A stretch of 64,000 bases of DNA from JAHBXE01 sp044222195 (GTDB taxonomy: Bacteria > Planctomycetota > Phycisphaerae > Phycisphaerales > UBA1924): assembly GCA_044222195.1 (NCBI GenBank), contig JBGANS010000005.1, positions 124,001 through 188,000 on the forward strand, written 5' to 3'. Within the stretch, counting starts at the first letter, position 1. Every line of letters starts with the position of its first letter. The position numbers and the translations under genes are program-made. A model generated the notes under the pieces. The model made no database searches. It was given only the letters and a program-made list of their open reading frames with translations, and was not told the origin of the DNA. This document shows positions 1 through 9,068 of this stretch, piece by piece.

Positions 1-1
1 C

Positions 2-466
2 GACGTGCAGGCCCTCGCCGGCGCGCTCCGCTGGGCCTTTCGACGAATGACGGTCGCCGGCGAACCGCAGGCCACCCAGCCCCGGGAGAGCTGGTGTGCC
101 TCCATTCTGCACTGCCTCGGCGATTCAGAGCTTGCGAGCGATGCACTTCGGAGGGCCTCGTGCCCCGACTGGAACCAGATCGCCACCGCCGCCGCTGCCC
201 GGCTGAGTCCGTCGCAAACGCTGGTGATCTACGGCCTTGGCCGCAACGGCCGCGACCTCCTCAGCGTTCTGCAACCCACGGGAGTGCCCCTGGCGGTGAT
301 CGACGACGGCCCGGCGTTGCCGGGGAATCTGCCGCGCCTCACGGTGCCCGACCTGACACCCGATCACATTGTGCTCGTAACGCCCGACGACCGGGGGGCC
401 ATCCTGACCAGCCTGCGCGGAGGCAAACAGGCCCAGGTCCTCTTGCCGGAGCAGTTGGTCGCCTGA
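2..466 (+). CDS. C-terminal fragment of a glycosyltransferase-type protein
   Basis: This is the 3' end of a gene that starts before the window; the frame is open from the first bases and ends at TGA. The visible 154 residues contain a Rossmann-like segment, LVIYGLGRNGRDLL, followed by VIDDGP. The same arrangement (ITILGGGRNGVRL then RDDRP) forms the C-terminus of the two-module glycosyltransferase at 5424-6857, so this gene is probably its paralogue. It lies 13 bases before the next gene, and the same-strand run suggests one operon for surface polysaccharide. The glycosyltransferase assignment is inferred from the paralogue because the catalytic half is outside the window. Confidence 0.55.
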   Translation, partial: DVQALAGALRWAFRRMTVAGEPQATQPRESWCASILHCLGDSELASDALRRASCPDWNQIATAAAARLSPSQTLVIYGLGRNGRDLLSVLQPTGVPLAVIDDGPALPGNLPRLTVPDLTPDHIVLVTPDDRGAILTSLRGGKQAQVLLPEQLVA

Positions 467-479
467 ACGGAGAGACGCG

Positions 480-1058
480 ATGAACTCAGATGAAGGCCTC
501 GACACGCTCGTGTGGTTGGAATCGATGCTCCCGGTCGCGCGGTGGCGTCGCATTCTGTACATCGGCTGGCACCCCAAGACATTCGGCGAGTGGGGGGGAG
601 ACTGGTACCTCCAGCACATCCGCGGCCGAACCAAGGGTGCCGCCCCGGTCCACACCATTATCGAGGCTTGCCCCGCATACGCCGACGCCCTCAAGGTTCA
701 CCCTGTCCGCCAGCGATTCGGAATCCGCGTCGTCCGCGATGATGTGTCGAACTTCGTCAAGACCAGCAAAGACCGATTTGATGTGATCTTCTGGTGGCAC
801 GGCCCCGAGCACGTGGACGACGCCACGCTTGGGCCCACGCTCCGCGGCCTCGAAGCCATGTGCGACGGCGCGGTCGTGCTGGCCTGCCCCAGCGGCGAAG
901 ACCCCTACGAAGACGCCGAAGGCGGTGACAAGCACCGCTGCATCATCACCGAGCCACTTCTCCACGACATGGGCTACACCACGCGCCTCTTTGACCGCAC
1001 CTGGAAAGATCAGCAGCCGGCGATTTCCGCCGTCCGGCTCTGCGGCGCGAAAGCCTGA
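480..1058 (+). CDS. SAM-dependent methyltransferase-like protein
   Basis: The 192-residue protein has a class I methyltransferase look: ILYIGWHP in the first strand, an acidic loop (IIEACP) and the segment FDVIFWWHGPEHVDD where a class I enzyme usually has its post-motif II strand. A good Shine-Dalgarno (GGAGAG) lies just before the ATG. The glycine-rich SAM loop is weak (YIGWHPKTFGEWGG), so the substrate and even the cofactor are uncertain. It sits inside the polysaccharide cluster, where methylation of a sugar or of a nucleotide-sugar intermediate would fit. It could also be a catalytically inactive relative. Confidence 0.6.
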   Translation: MNSDEGLDTLVWLESMLPVARWRRILYIGWHPKTFGEWGGDWYLQHIRGRTKGAAPVHTIIEACPAYADALKVHPVRQRFGIRVVRDDVSNFVKTSKDRFDVIFWWHGPEHVDDATLGPTLRGLEAMCDGAVVLACPSGEDPYEDAEGGDKHRCIITEPLLHDMGYTTRLFDRTWKDQQPAISAVRLCGAKA

Positions 1059-1266
1059 TCCTCGAACAGGTCATGCGACAGTTCCGACTCCCGTCGTGGC
1101 CGCGCAGTTTCTGCGCATCGTCGTGGCCTTCCCCAATCAGAGCCTGAACAGGATCAATGGCACCGAACCTGCGATCACTGTCCGGAAACCTTCAAGGTGC
1201 CTTGTTATCCACCCGATGAAGCTGCGTCCGATTACCTCACCAGCCCTATTTCCCGGAGTTTCAGGG

Positions 1267-2658
1267 ATGAAGATCGCGTTTATCGGAGTCGGAAAGCTCG
1301 GGTTCCCGTGTGCCGTCGCTCTCGCCATGAAAGGCCACGACGTCTACTGCTACGACAATGACTCACGCCTGATCGAGGGCTACGAGCGCGGCGAAGTCAC
1401 CCCCTTCGAGCCCAACCTTCCCGAGCAATACGCCTCCTGCAAGAAGCGCATGCACTACTGCGGATCGATCGACGATGCGGTCTCCAGTTCAGACCACATC
1501 TTCGTCGCCGTTCCAACCCCCCACGCGCCGATGCACGACGGTTCGTTCCCTTACGACGGCGTAGGGCGAAACTTTGACAACTCCATTATCCGCGACTGCC
1601 TCGTCGAGGTCGGCCGGGCCATCGGCAAGAACGCAAAGGATGGCCGATTCCGCACGATCCTCGTCATCTCGACCACGACGCCGGGCACCATGGTCGAAGA
1701 CCTCGGCCCCGCGACGGAAAAGGCCGTCGGCCTTCCCGTCGGGTCCGGCTGGACCATGGTCTACAACCCCTTCTTCATTGGCCAGTCCACCGTGGTCAAC
1801 GACTTCCTCAACCCGGAGTTCGTTCTTCTGGGCGTCCCTCAGAACGAACAGGGAAAAGTCGCGGACAAGGGCCGCGGCGAGGCGATCGCCCGCGAGCTCT
1901 ACGGCACGCTCCACAACCAGCCGATCTGCCCGATGACCTGGACCGAGGCCGAGTGCGTCAAGCTCTGCTACAACACCTATCTCGGCCTCAAGGTCCTCTT
2001 CGCCAACACGGTGATGGAGCTCTGCCACCGCATGCCCGGGGCCAACTGCGACGTCGTGAACGCGACGCTCAAGCTCGCGAAGGACCGCCTCGTCTCGACC
2101 AAGTACATGGACGGCGGAATGGCCGACGGCGGACCCTGCCACGGACGCGACCAGATGGCCATGAGCTTTGTCGCCCAGAAAGTCGGACTCGCGTTCAACA
2201 TCTTCGATGCCATCAACCACGGTCGCGACGCCCAGACATCCTGGCTCGCCGACCTGATCCAGGACCACCGCAAGAATCGGCCCGTGGTCCTGCTCGGAAT
2301 GGCGTTCAAGCAAGGAACCAACCAGACCCAGGGCAGCCCCGCCATCCTCCTCGCCAACATCCTCCAGCAACGCGGTGTAGAGCCGATCCTGCACGACCCT
2401 GTTATCAAGCCCTACACGGAAATGCCCGTTGAGCCCGCGGTGTACTTCATCTCCACGCGCTGGCCCGAGTACAAGGGCTTCAAGTTCCGCAAGGGCGACA
2501 CCGTCATCGACCCATGGCGCATGCTCAAGGAAGTGCCCGCCGGCGTCGAGCTGGTCCACGTGGGCGTCGGCGGACGCGCGGCGACGGCGGGACAGATCAA
2601 CCCGTCCCTGCTCGCCACGGAAGCCAAGCCGGCCAAGCGCATCCGCGCGGCCTCCTGA
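1267..2658 (+). CDS. nucleotide-sugar (UDP-glucose/GDP-mannose) dehydrogenase
   Basis: The protein oxidises the C6 hydroxyl of a nucleotide-activated hexose to a uronate with two NAD+. The start chosen is MKIAFIGVGKLG, which places the NAD-binding GxGxxG at residues 7-12, as in the family; the frame stays open upstream without a good start. The catalytic cysteine is seen in GGPCHGRD (Cys291), equivalent to the family GGxCxxKD. The C-terminal UDP-binding domain has GMAFKQGTNQTQGSPA. The length, 463 residues, is slightly above the usual 390-450. The 208 bases before the start contain no recognisable gene. It provides an acidic sugar for the neighbouring glycosyltransferases. The exact substrate (UDP-Glc, UDP-ManNAc or GDP-Man) cannot be read from the sequence. 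Confidence 0.85.
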   Translation: MKIAFIGVGKLGFPCAVALAMKGHDVYCYDNDSRLIEGYERGEVTPFEPNLPEQYASCKKRMHYCGSIDDAVSSSDHIFVAVPTPHAPMHDGSFPYDGVGRNFDNSIIRDCLVEVGRAIGKNAKDGRFRTILVISTTTPGTMVEDLGPATEKAVGLPVGSGWTMVYNPFFIGQSTVVNDFLNPEFVLLGVPQNEQGKVADKGRGEAIARELYGTLHNQPICPMTWTEAECVKLCYNTYLGLKVLFANTVMELCHRMPGANCDVVNATLKLAKDRLVSTKYMDGGMADGGPCHGRDQMAMSFVAQKVGLAFNIFDAINHGRDAQTSWLADLIQDHRKNRPVVLLGMAFKQGTNQTQGSPAILLANILQQRGVEPILHDPVIKPYTEMPVEPAVYFISTRWPEYKGFKFRKGDTVIDPWRMLKEVPAGVELVHVGVGGRAATAGQINPSLLATEAKPAKRIRAAS

Positions 2659-2685
2659 CTCGAGTCCTCCACGGAAGGAGCACGC

Positions 2686-3600
2686 GTGCGCACCGTCGGG
2701 ATCTACAGACTGCTTTACGGCTCGGACTTTATCGGCGAGTCCCTGGCCTCCATCTATCCGCACTGCGAACGCATCCTGTGCTATGTCGGGCATGAAATGT
2801 TCGGCGGACGCCGGATCATCAACTACTTTGGTCACGACGTCTACCTGCCCCACGACATCGACGGCCTCACCGACGCGATCAATGCCTGGAAGTCCTCGAA
2901 CGACCCGGACGACAAGGTTCGGGTGCTCCCCAATCCGCACGCGACGCTTCTCAAGGGGCAGCTGCAGGCGATGATCAACGACGAGGTCATCCCCCGCTAC
3001 GACCCCACTCACGTTCTCTTTGTCGAGTCCGACGAGGTGTGGCACGAGAACACGATCAAGACGCTTTTCCAGATTGCGCGGGAGTCCGACGCCGACGAAA
3101 TCATGGCCGCCGCGTGCCATCTCTTCTGGCGTTCACACAAGTACTGCTCCACGCGCACGAACCCCTACACCGTGATGCGCGCCCTCAAGGGGCGCAGGAC
3201 CATCGGCCCGACCGGCCACGCGCTCGGCAGCGCCGCCAACGATGTGAAGCGTCACCGAGACGACCGACTCAAGATCCACAACTTCGGCTTCGCGGCCAGC
3301 GAACGAACTATCTTCTGGAAGCACATGACCGCGCTGTCGTTCAGCCGCGATGTCAAGCTCGATTCGCCGCCGCGGGAGGAGTGGTTTGAAGAGGTCTGGC
3401 GTCCCTGGAACGGCGTGACCAATCGCCGCAAGGACCTTTGCCCCTCCATCGGGTACGAGGACGCCTTTGCTCCCGCACAGGACTATCCCTTCGAGCACCT
3501 CCCCAGGATCATGCAGCAGCGAATCAGCACGAACCCGCTTCCTGACTGGGTGAAGCTCAACGCACTCGAGTCCGCGGCAATCCCGCAGGAGGTCGCATGA
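2686..3600 (+). CDS. putative glycosyltransferase of the polysaccharide cluster
   Basis: This 304-residue protein starts at GTG behind a strong GGAAGGAG and ends in a 4-base ATGA overlap with the radical SAM gene. It begins like a GT-A fold enzyme (VGIYRLLYGSDFIGESLASIYPHCERIL) and has an acidic FVESDEVW segment after a predicted strand, in the position of a DxD metal site. I know no specific family for it. It has no signal peptide or membrane segment. The context between a sugar dehydrogenase and further transferases supports a sugar-transfer role, but that is inference. Confidence 0.55.
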   Translation: MRTVGIYRLLYGSDFIGESLASIYPHCERILCYVGHEMFGGRRIINYFGHDVYLPHDIDGLTDAINAWKSSNDPDDKVRVLPNPHATLLKGQLQAMINDEVIPRYDPTHVLFVESDEVWHENTIKTLFQIARESDADEIMAAACHLFWRSHKYCSTRTNPYTVMRALKGRRTIGPTGHALGSAANDVKRHRDDRLKIHNFGFAASERTIFWKHMTALSFSRDVKLDSPPREEWFEEVWRPWNGVTNRRKDLCPSIGYEDAFAPAQDYPFEHLPRIMQQRISTNPLPDWVKLNALESAAIPQEVA

Positions 3601-4775
3601 CCACGTCACGCTGCGCCGACCGCAAAGCCGCCGCGCACACCGAGGGCGTCACGCTCTCGATCAAGGGCCGCGTGCTTCCCATGAACGGTGAGCAGGCCGC
3701 GACGCTTCACGAGCTGCCCGAACAGTTCCAGGGTCGCCAGCCCTCGCAGATGGAGCACAAGTTCACCTCAACGGGTATCAAGTTCTGGAAGCACAAAGAC
3801 GAGATGGAGTCGTACAAGTCCGGCACCGGCCGCTCGGTCATCTCGACGCATATCGCCCCCGAGGGCCGCTGCAATCTCAAGTGCTCGTACTGCTCGGTCA
3901 GCGAGCGCACGCTCCACAGCACCATCGAGCTCCCGCGCATCCAGGACTACGTCACCAAGCTCAAGTCCCGCGGACTCAAGGCGGTCATCCTCACCGGCGG
4001 TGGCGAGCCGACGCTCTACAAGCCCTTCAACGAGCTCGGCGAGTGGCTGCTCGACCAGGGCCTTGAAGTGGCCCTGATCACCAACGGGACCCAGTTCAAG
4101 CGCGTCTCGGACCGCATCCTGAAGAACCTGACCTGGGTCAGGGTCTCTATGAATGTCTTCAAGGACTGGGAGAAGAAGATCGAAGTCCCGCGTGAGAGGC
4201 TGGGCACGCAGACGACCGTCGGCATGTCCGTCTGCTACAGCGCTGAAAACAAGGACCCCGAGTTCCTCCGCAAGGTCGCGCAGTTCGCCGAGCGTGCCGA
4301 AGTTTCCTACGTCCGCGTCCTGCCCGATTGCATGCTCCCGCAGGCGGCGCTCATCAAGGAGCACGAGGGCCTGACGGAGCTGTTCAAGACTCTCGAAGGC
4401 TCGAAGCGCTTCTTCCACCAGTTCAAGATTCACGGGGCGCCGTGCCAGTCCAAGTGTCACCAGAGCTACTTCCGGCCGTACCTCTCCGAGGCCATGGACC
4501 CGGTCACCGGTCGCCCCGGACTCGTGTTCCCGTGCGACTCAGTCGTCCTCAACGAGCAGGCCCAGCGCTTCCGTCCGCGCTACGCCGTGTGCACGCCCGA
4601 GGAAATCCTCGACTACATGGACGGCAAGATCGCCCAGCAGTTCGATGCGACCCAGCACTGCTCCGGATGCGTCTTCACACGCAATGTCGACATGCTCGAC
4701 CGCTTCGTCAAGGGCGAGGAAGACCGCTTCGCCGAGTACGCCACCACCGAGGTTCACCATGAAAACTTCGTTTGA
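3597..4775 (+). CDS. radical SAM protein
   Basis: The protein carries the radical SAM cluster motif CNLKCSYC (residues about 94-101) and the GGE motif in LTGGGEPTLY, so it should cleave S-adenosylmethionine on a [4Fe-4S] cluster. A second set of cysteines towards the end (PCQSKC, FPCDS, AVC, HCSGC) could hold an auxiliary cluster, as in SPASM-type enzymes. It overlaps the preceding gene by ATGA and the following methyltransferase by 17 bases, so it is translated as part of the polysaccharide operon. The substrate is unknown; sugar rearrangement or modification of a small peptide are both possible. Confidence 0.8.
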   Translation: MTTSRCADRKAAAHTEGVTLSIKGRVLPMNGEQAATLHELPEQFQGRQPSQMEHKFTSTGIKFWKHKDEMESYKSGTGRSVISTHIAPEGRCNLKCSYCSVSERTLHSTIELPRIQDYVTKLKSRGLKAVILTGGGEPTLYKPFNELGEWLLDQGLEVALITNGTQFKRVSDRILKNLTWVRVSMNVFKDWEKKIEVPRERLGTQTTVGMSVCYSAENKDPEFLRKVAQFAERAEVSYVRVLPDCMLPQAALIKEHEGLTELFKTLEGSKRFFHQFKIHGAPCQSKCHQSYFRPYLSEAMDPVTGRPGLVFPCDSVVLNEQAQRFRPRYAVCTPEEILDYMDGKIAQQFDATQHCSGCVFTRNVDMLDRFVKGEEDRFAEYATTEVHHENFV

Positions 4776-5427
4776 CATCGCCCAGCAGTACGACGAGGCC
4801 TACTACGAGCGCGGCGTCGAAACCGGCAAGTCGTGCTATTCCAACTACCGCTGGCTCCCGGAACTCACCGTCCCCATGGCGATGGTGCTCATCGACACGC
4901 TCGGTATCCGGCCCCGCCAGCGAGTGCTCGACTTCGGGTGCGCCAAGGGGTTCTCGGTCAAGGCCTTCCGCATGCTCCGACGCGACGCCCACGGCATCGA
5001 CGTCTCACCCTACGCCATCGAGCAGGCCGATCGTGACGTCGCGCCGTACTGCCACCTAGTCGACGACCTCGATTCGTGGTCGCTCACCAACCGGTTCGAC
5101 CATGTGATCGCCAAAGACGTCATGGAGCACGTGCCCTACGAAGTCATGGACGACACGATCCGGGCTGTCGCTCGCATGACGGACTCGTTCATGGTCGTCG
5201 TCCCCCTCGGCAGGAACGGCCGTTTCATCATCGAAGCCTACGAGCGTGATGTCACGCACATCATCCGCGAGGACGCCCAGTGGTGGCTCGCGGCCCTCGA
5301 GAAGCACTTTGCCGATGTCTCCTGGCAGCACCACATTGACGGCCTGAAGGACAACTGGTACCGCGTTGATCCCAAGGGCAACGCCGTCTTCATCGCCAGA
5401 GGGTCGCTGACCGGGAACTCCCCGTGA
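4759..5427 (+). CDS. class I SAM-dependent methyltransferase
   Basis: The SAM-binding motif VLDFGCAKGFSVKAF is clear near residue 54, followed by an acidic GIDVSPYAIEQA loop and DHVIAKDVMEHVPYE, as in Methyltransf_11/23 proteins. The start MKTSFDIAQQYDEAYY was chosen because the family begins just before the Yxx-YY segment; it overlaps the radical SAM gene by 17 bases. It ends in a GTGA overlap with the next glycosyltransferase. A role in methylating a glycan or its precursor is inferred from the cluster. Confidence 0.8.
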   Translation: MKTSFDIAQQYDEAYYERGVETGKSCYSNYRWLPELTVPMAMVLIDTLGIRPRQRVLDFGCAKGFSVKAFRMLRRDAHGIDVSPYAIEQADRDVAPYCHLVDDLDSWSLTNRFDHVIAKDVMEHVPYEVMDDTIRAVARMTDSFMVVVPLGRNGRFIIEAYERDVTHIIREDAQWWLAALEKHFADVSWQHHIDGLKDNWYRVDPKGNAVFIARGSLTGNSP

Positions 5428-6857
5428 CGCCAAGGGCCAGCATCGTCATCGCGATGCACAACGCCGCGACCACCGTCGGGCGGGCCCTTGAGTCTCTCCA
5501 GGCGCAGTCCGAGCCGCATTGGGAGGCGATCGTCGTCGACGACGGGTCGACCGACGCGTCCGCGTCGATCGTCGAGAAGTACGCGGCCGTGGATACCCGC
5601 GTTCGCCTGGTCCAGCAACCAAACGCCGGCGCCGGGGCGGCGCGCAACACCGGGCTCGACCGCTGCAGGGGCGACTTCGTCGGATTCCTGGATGCGGACG
5701 ACTGGCTCGAGCCAGCGGCCCTGGAAGTCTTGCTCGCCGCGTGTGGGCAGACCGGGGCCGCGTGCGGAGCGTGTCTTCATTGCGATCAGGACGGGCGTCC
5801 CCTCGCCTGGAATCAGTCATGCGCGCGCCGGGCTGAGGTGGGCCTGAATGAGCTGCTCACCCGTGAAGCCTTTGCTATCCACTCGCAACTCATCCGGCGC
5901 GACCTGGCAGGCGAGACCCGATTCCGCACGCACCTGGATTGCTTTGAAGACCTCGACTTCTTCCTTCGCCTTGCCGAGCAGGGGGTTCGATGGCGCACCG
6001 TGGAGCGGGTCGTCGGTACGTACCGGCAGCGCCCGCGAACCCGCGGAACTCCGCAGGATGCGGCCCGATTTCAGACCATTGCATCCGTCTACGTGGACAG
6101 CTTCACCAGGATGCGTGTGCGGTCTCCCGGAAATGCTCCGACCACTGATGTGTCTCCCGACGCACTCAACCGCTTGCTTTTCGGACGCGCGGTGACCTAC
6201 GCGACCATGATGATCCTGCAGGACCAGACGCCGGCCAAGGACCGCGCGGCGTCTGTCCTGGCAAGCCTGGGCCCGGGTCTACAAATGTCGCCCGAGGACG
6301 CCGCGCACGCGGCCCACGGGTATCTGCCGTGGTCCGAGCTGCGGGCCATTGCCGACTGGCCCCGGCACATCGAGCGTTACGCCCAGGCCCTGGGAGCGTG
6401 GTGGTCTCGATGTATCGAAGACCGGCGGGCAGCGCCGGACCTCATCGAGCGCGCGATTCCGCTTCTGGCGCGTCGCATCGCCAACGAGCTCGATATTCCG
6501 GGCGCATTGATCAAGCGCCTCGATACAACGCGGCCGATCACGATTCTCGGCGGGGGCCGCAACGGAGTCCGCCTGGCGGAAGCACTCGCCGCCCGAGGTC
6601 TGCGGTTCAGCGTTCGCGACGACCGACCGGACGGGTGCAACGAGGTTGTGAATGCGTCCCGGGGGCTCGCCCGGATTGAAGACCCTGGTGAAGCACCGCA
6701 TTCGCGATCGCAGTACATCATGTCGCTGCTCGATGACGCCGGCTATCTCCGTTCGCTTCCCTCCACACTCCGGAGCCTTCGATGGGCCGAGGTGGTGGAT
6801 GAAGAGGCGCGCGTGCTGGCTCTCCACCTCGCGTCTGCCCTCCACCAGCCCTGTTGA
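5424..6857 (+). CDS. family 2 glycosyltransferase with C-terminal Rossmann-like module
   Basis: The first 230 residues are a GT2 domain: SIVIAMHNAATTVGRAL, the nucleotide-binding VVDDGSTDAS, the metal-binding FLDADDW and a later FEDLDFFLRL (the ED region). The start is a GTG overlapping the methyltransferase stop. The C-terminal 130 residues contain a dinucleotide-type segment ITILGGGRNGVRLAEALAARGL followed by RDDRPDG, which is also seen in the truncated gene at the window's left edge. The fusion suggests a second activity or nucleotide-sensing role; this is inference. It closes the + strand polysaccharide operon and faces the PhoH gene tail to tail. Confidence 0.85.
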   Translation: MTPRASIVIAMHNAATTVGRALESLQAQSEPHWEAIVVDDGSTDASASIVEKYAAVDTRVRLVQQPNAGAGAARNTGLDRCRGDFVGFLDADDWLEPAALEVLLAACGQTGAACGACLHCDQDGRPLAWNQSCARRAEVGLNELLTREAFAIHSQLIRRDLAGETRFRTHLDCFEDLDFFLRLAEQGVRWRTVERVVGTYRQRPRTRGTPQDAARFQTIASVYVDSFTRMRVRSPGNAPTTDVSPDALNRLLFGRAVTYATMMILQDQTPAKDRAASVLASLGPGLQMSPEDAAHAAHGYLPWSELRAIADWPRHIERYAQALGAWWSRCIEDRRAAPDLIERAIPLLARRIANELDIPGALIKRLDTTRPITILGGGRNGVRLAEALAARGLRFSVRDDRPDGCNEVVNASRGLARIEDPGEAPHSRSQYIMSLLDDAGYLRSLPSTLRSLRWAEVVDEEARVLALHLASALHQPC

Positions 6858-6910
6858 GCCGGGGTCGGCGCCTTTGCGATAGATCGGCCTCTACGGCCCT
6901 CGCGGCTTCC

Positions 6911-8449
6911 TTAGAGTCTGGCGGCCGCGATGCTCGCCAGTTCCGATCGCTCACTCTTCTCCAGCGACACGTGCCCCACGATCCCGATCCCCTTCATCTT
7001 CTCAACCGCGTAGGCCAGACCGTTGGATGACTGATCGAGGTACGGGTTGTCAATCTGTCCGATATCGCCCGTGAGGATCAACTTCGTTCCTTCACCTACG
7101 CGGGACGCGATCGTCTTGACCTCGTGCGGCGTCAGATTCTGGGCTTCATCGACAATCATGAACTGGTGGGGGATAGACCGTCCGCGGATGTAGGTCAGCG
7201 GCTCCAGCACGAGCTTCCCGTCGGCCATCAGCTTCTGCACGCGCTGTTCGGTTGAATGACTCTCTGCGCTTTGTGTTTGCGCCCCCCGCGTCGAGAGGAG
7301 GTACGACAAGTTGTCGAAGATCGGCTGCATCCACGCGCCGAGCTTCTCATCCTTGTCCCCGGGCAGGTAGCCAATGTCACGCCCGAGCGGCATGATGGGC
7401 CGGGCCACCAGGAGTTTGTCGTACCGCTCTTCAGAAAAGACTTTGGACATTCCCGCCGCCAGCGCCAGCAGCGTCTTTCCGGTCCCCGCCGAACCCAGCA
7501 GCGTGATAAACCGGATTTCGTCGTCCAGCAGCAGGTCCATCGCCATCGTTTGTTGAACATTTCGCGCCAGGATCCCGAACACCGGTTTCCGTGGCCCCGT
7601 GATCGGAATGAGATGTTCGGTATCCGCAAGGCGCCGCCCGAGCCCCGTGTGGTTCGTGTCGTCCTTGTCCTGAAAGACCACAAACTGGTTCGGCGTCACG
7701 ATGTGCGTGAACGGTTCCTTGTCCGGAGATTCCAGGTCCACCGCCTCGGACAGCCGCGACAGAGGCAGCATCCGGTCCTTGTACAGGTCGTCGATCATCG
7801 ACGTCTCGCACTCAGCGTGGACCGCGCCCGTGTACAACCGTTCGGCATCGACTTTCTGGTTCTCAAAGTCCTGCGTGGTGATGCCCAGCGCATCCGACTT
7901 GATCCGTGCCGAGATGTCCTTGCTGACGAAAATCGTCCGGACACCCTTCTGATGAAGCTGCCACGCGGTCGCAATGATGCGGTTGTCCGGCGAGTCCTCG
8001 TCGAGCACCCCCGGCCGCTGGTGGTCGAGGATGTCGATCCGGATCGTGCCCGAGTGTCCGTTCGAAGGGGCCGACGCCGCGGCACCGACCGTGGGGGAGA
8101 AGTCTCCCCACGGCACGCCGTCCGTCAGCCGCCCCTTGGTCCGCAGCCGGTCCAGGTGGCGGATGCACTCGCGCGCGTTGCGTCCAAGATCATCTTCCTT
8201 CCGCTTCATCGCGTCGAGTTCTTCGATCACGGCGAACGGAATGACGACGTGGTGCTCCTTGAAGACAAAGAGCGCGTTGGGGTTGTGCAGCAGAACATTG
8301 GTGTCGATGACGAACGTCTTGAGCGTCGCTTCCGAATCCCTGGATGCGACTCCCGCGTTCTTACCCGAAGTGGCTTTCGTCCGCCGGGCTTCTCTGGGCT
8401 TGGTCATGAGCGTTCCGGGCACATCCGTGCGGCCCGCAGGTTTCAACAT
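6911..8449 (-). CDS. PIN domain-PhoH family ATPase
   Basis: An N-terminal PIN nuclease-like domain (FVIDTNVLLHNP, later VIEELDAMKR and a DEDSPDNRIIATA acidic stretch) is followed by a PhoH-type P-loop ATPase with Walker A GSAGTGKT and Walker B FMIVDEAQNLTPHE, ending in LILTGDIGQIDNPYLD. This PIN-PhoH architecture (as in YlaK and PhoH2) is linked to RNA unwinding and cleavage. The frame permits a start at 8449 or at 8407 (MTKPREARR); neither has a strong Shine-Dalgarno, and the basic N-terminal tail is poorly conserved in the family. It is last in a minus-strand run with the DUF456 gene upstream. Confidence 0.9.
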   Translation of the reverse strand: MLKPAGRTDVPGTLMTKPREARRTKATSGKNAGVASRDSEATLKTFVIDTNVLLHNPNALFVFKEHHVVIPFAVIEELDAMKRKEDDLGRNARECIRHLDRLRTKGRLTDGVPWGDFSPTVGAAASAPSNGHSGTIRIDILDHQRPGVLDEDSPDNRIIATAWQLHQKGVRTIFVSKDISARIKSDALGITTQDFENQKVDAERLYTGAVHAECETSMIDDLYKDRMLPLSRLSEAVDLESPDKEPFTHIVTPNQFVVFQDKDDTNHTGLGRRLADTEHLIPITGPRKPVFGILARNVQQTMAMDLLLDDEIRFITLLGSAGTGKTLLALAAGMSKVFSEERYDKLLVARPIMPLGRDIGYLPGDKDEKLGAWMQPIFDNLSYLLSTRGAQTQSAESHSTEQRVQKLMADGKLVLEPLTYIRGRSIPHQFMIVDEAQNLTPHEVKTIASRVGEGTKLILTGDIGQIDNPYLDQSSNGLAYAVEKMKGIGIVGHVSLEKSERSELASIAAARL

Positions 8450-8491
8450 GCCCGCAGGATACCCGATTATCGGCGTGCCGGGGACCCGCCG

Positions 8492-9004
8492 TCAGCGGAT
8501 GAAGGCGTCGATTGTCAGGGAAACTCCGATGGCCGCGGCGACCGCGGCCTTCATCAGGACCGAAAGTGCCCGCCCGACCGCCGCCCCCTGTCCGATCTTC
8601 GTCGCCTCACCCCACGACTTTTGCCCGATTCCCCGTTCGAGCACCAGCGCGCCAAGCCCCGCCCCCGCGACGCCCCCGACGATGGTCCCGAGGATCGGCA
8701 CGATGATCGTTCCGATGATCGCCCCGACCAGTCCCCCGATGATCGACCCGATCGCTCCGCTCTTGCCGCCGCCTTGTTTGGCCGCGCCGGCGGCCGAGAG
8801 CGCGAACTCAGCGACTTCCGCGAGCAGGGCCAGCGATGCGCACGCGACGAGGTTCCAGGTGCTCAGCAGCGGCGGATGTCCGTAGAGCCAGTGAGTGAGC
8901 AGCGCGGCTCCAAGGATGAACCACGTCCCCGGCAGCGTGGCGATAGTCAGGCCCAGGCCGATCAGCGCGATCAGGAACAGGATGACACCGGCGAGGAGAG
9001 TCAT
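8492..9004 (-). CDS. DUF456 family membrane protein
   Basis: The 170-residue protein has the DUF456 pattern: an N-terminal hydrophobic helix pair (MTLLAGVILFLIALIGLGLTI, LPGTWFILGAALL), then a long glycine-rich membrane segment with GSIIGGLVGAIIG and VPILGTIVGGVAGAGLG. The start MTLLAG was preferred over further upstream codons because those would add an arginine-rich, non-family tail. Function is unknown. It lies between the PhoH gene and a predicted membrane protein on the same strand. Confidence 0.75.
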   Translation of the reverse strand: MTLLAGVILFLIALIGLGLTIATLPGTWFILGAALLTHWLYGHPPLLSTWNLVACASLALLAEVAEFALSAAGAAKQGGGKSGAIGSIIGGLVGAIIGTIIVPILGTIVGGVAGAGLGALVLERGIGQKSWGEATKIGQGAAVGRALSVLMKAAVAAAIGVSLTIDAFIR

Positions 9005-9068
9005 GAGAACGCCGTGCGCCGAGCGCCGGCGCCATCTTGTTCGACTTCCGCCTGAACCGATTTCGGGT

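Noticed and set aside
1489..3120. 543-codon open frame on the minus strand
   Set aside because: It is the shadow of the nucleotide-sugar dehydrogenase and the next gene; high GC keeps the antisense frame open and the translation is rich in Arg, Gly and Val without motifs.
7256..9055. 599-codon open frame on the + strand
   Set aside because: It runs antisense to PhoH and DUF456, which have clear motifs; its translation is dominated by Arg, Pro and Asp.
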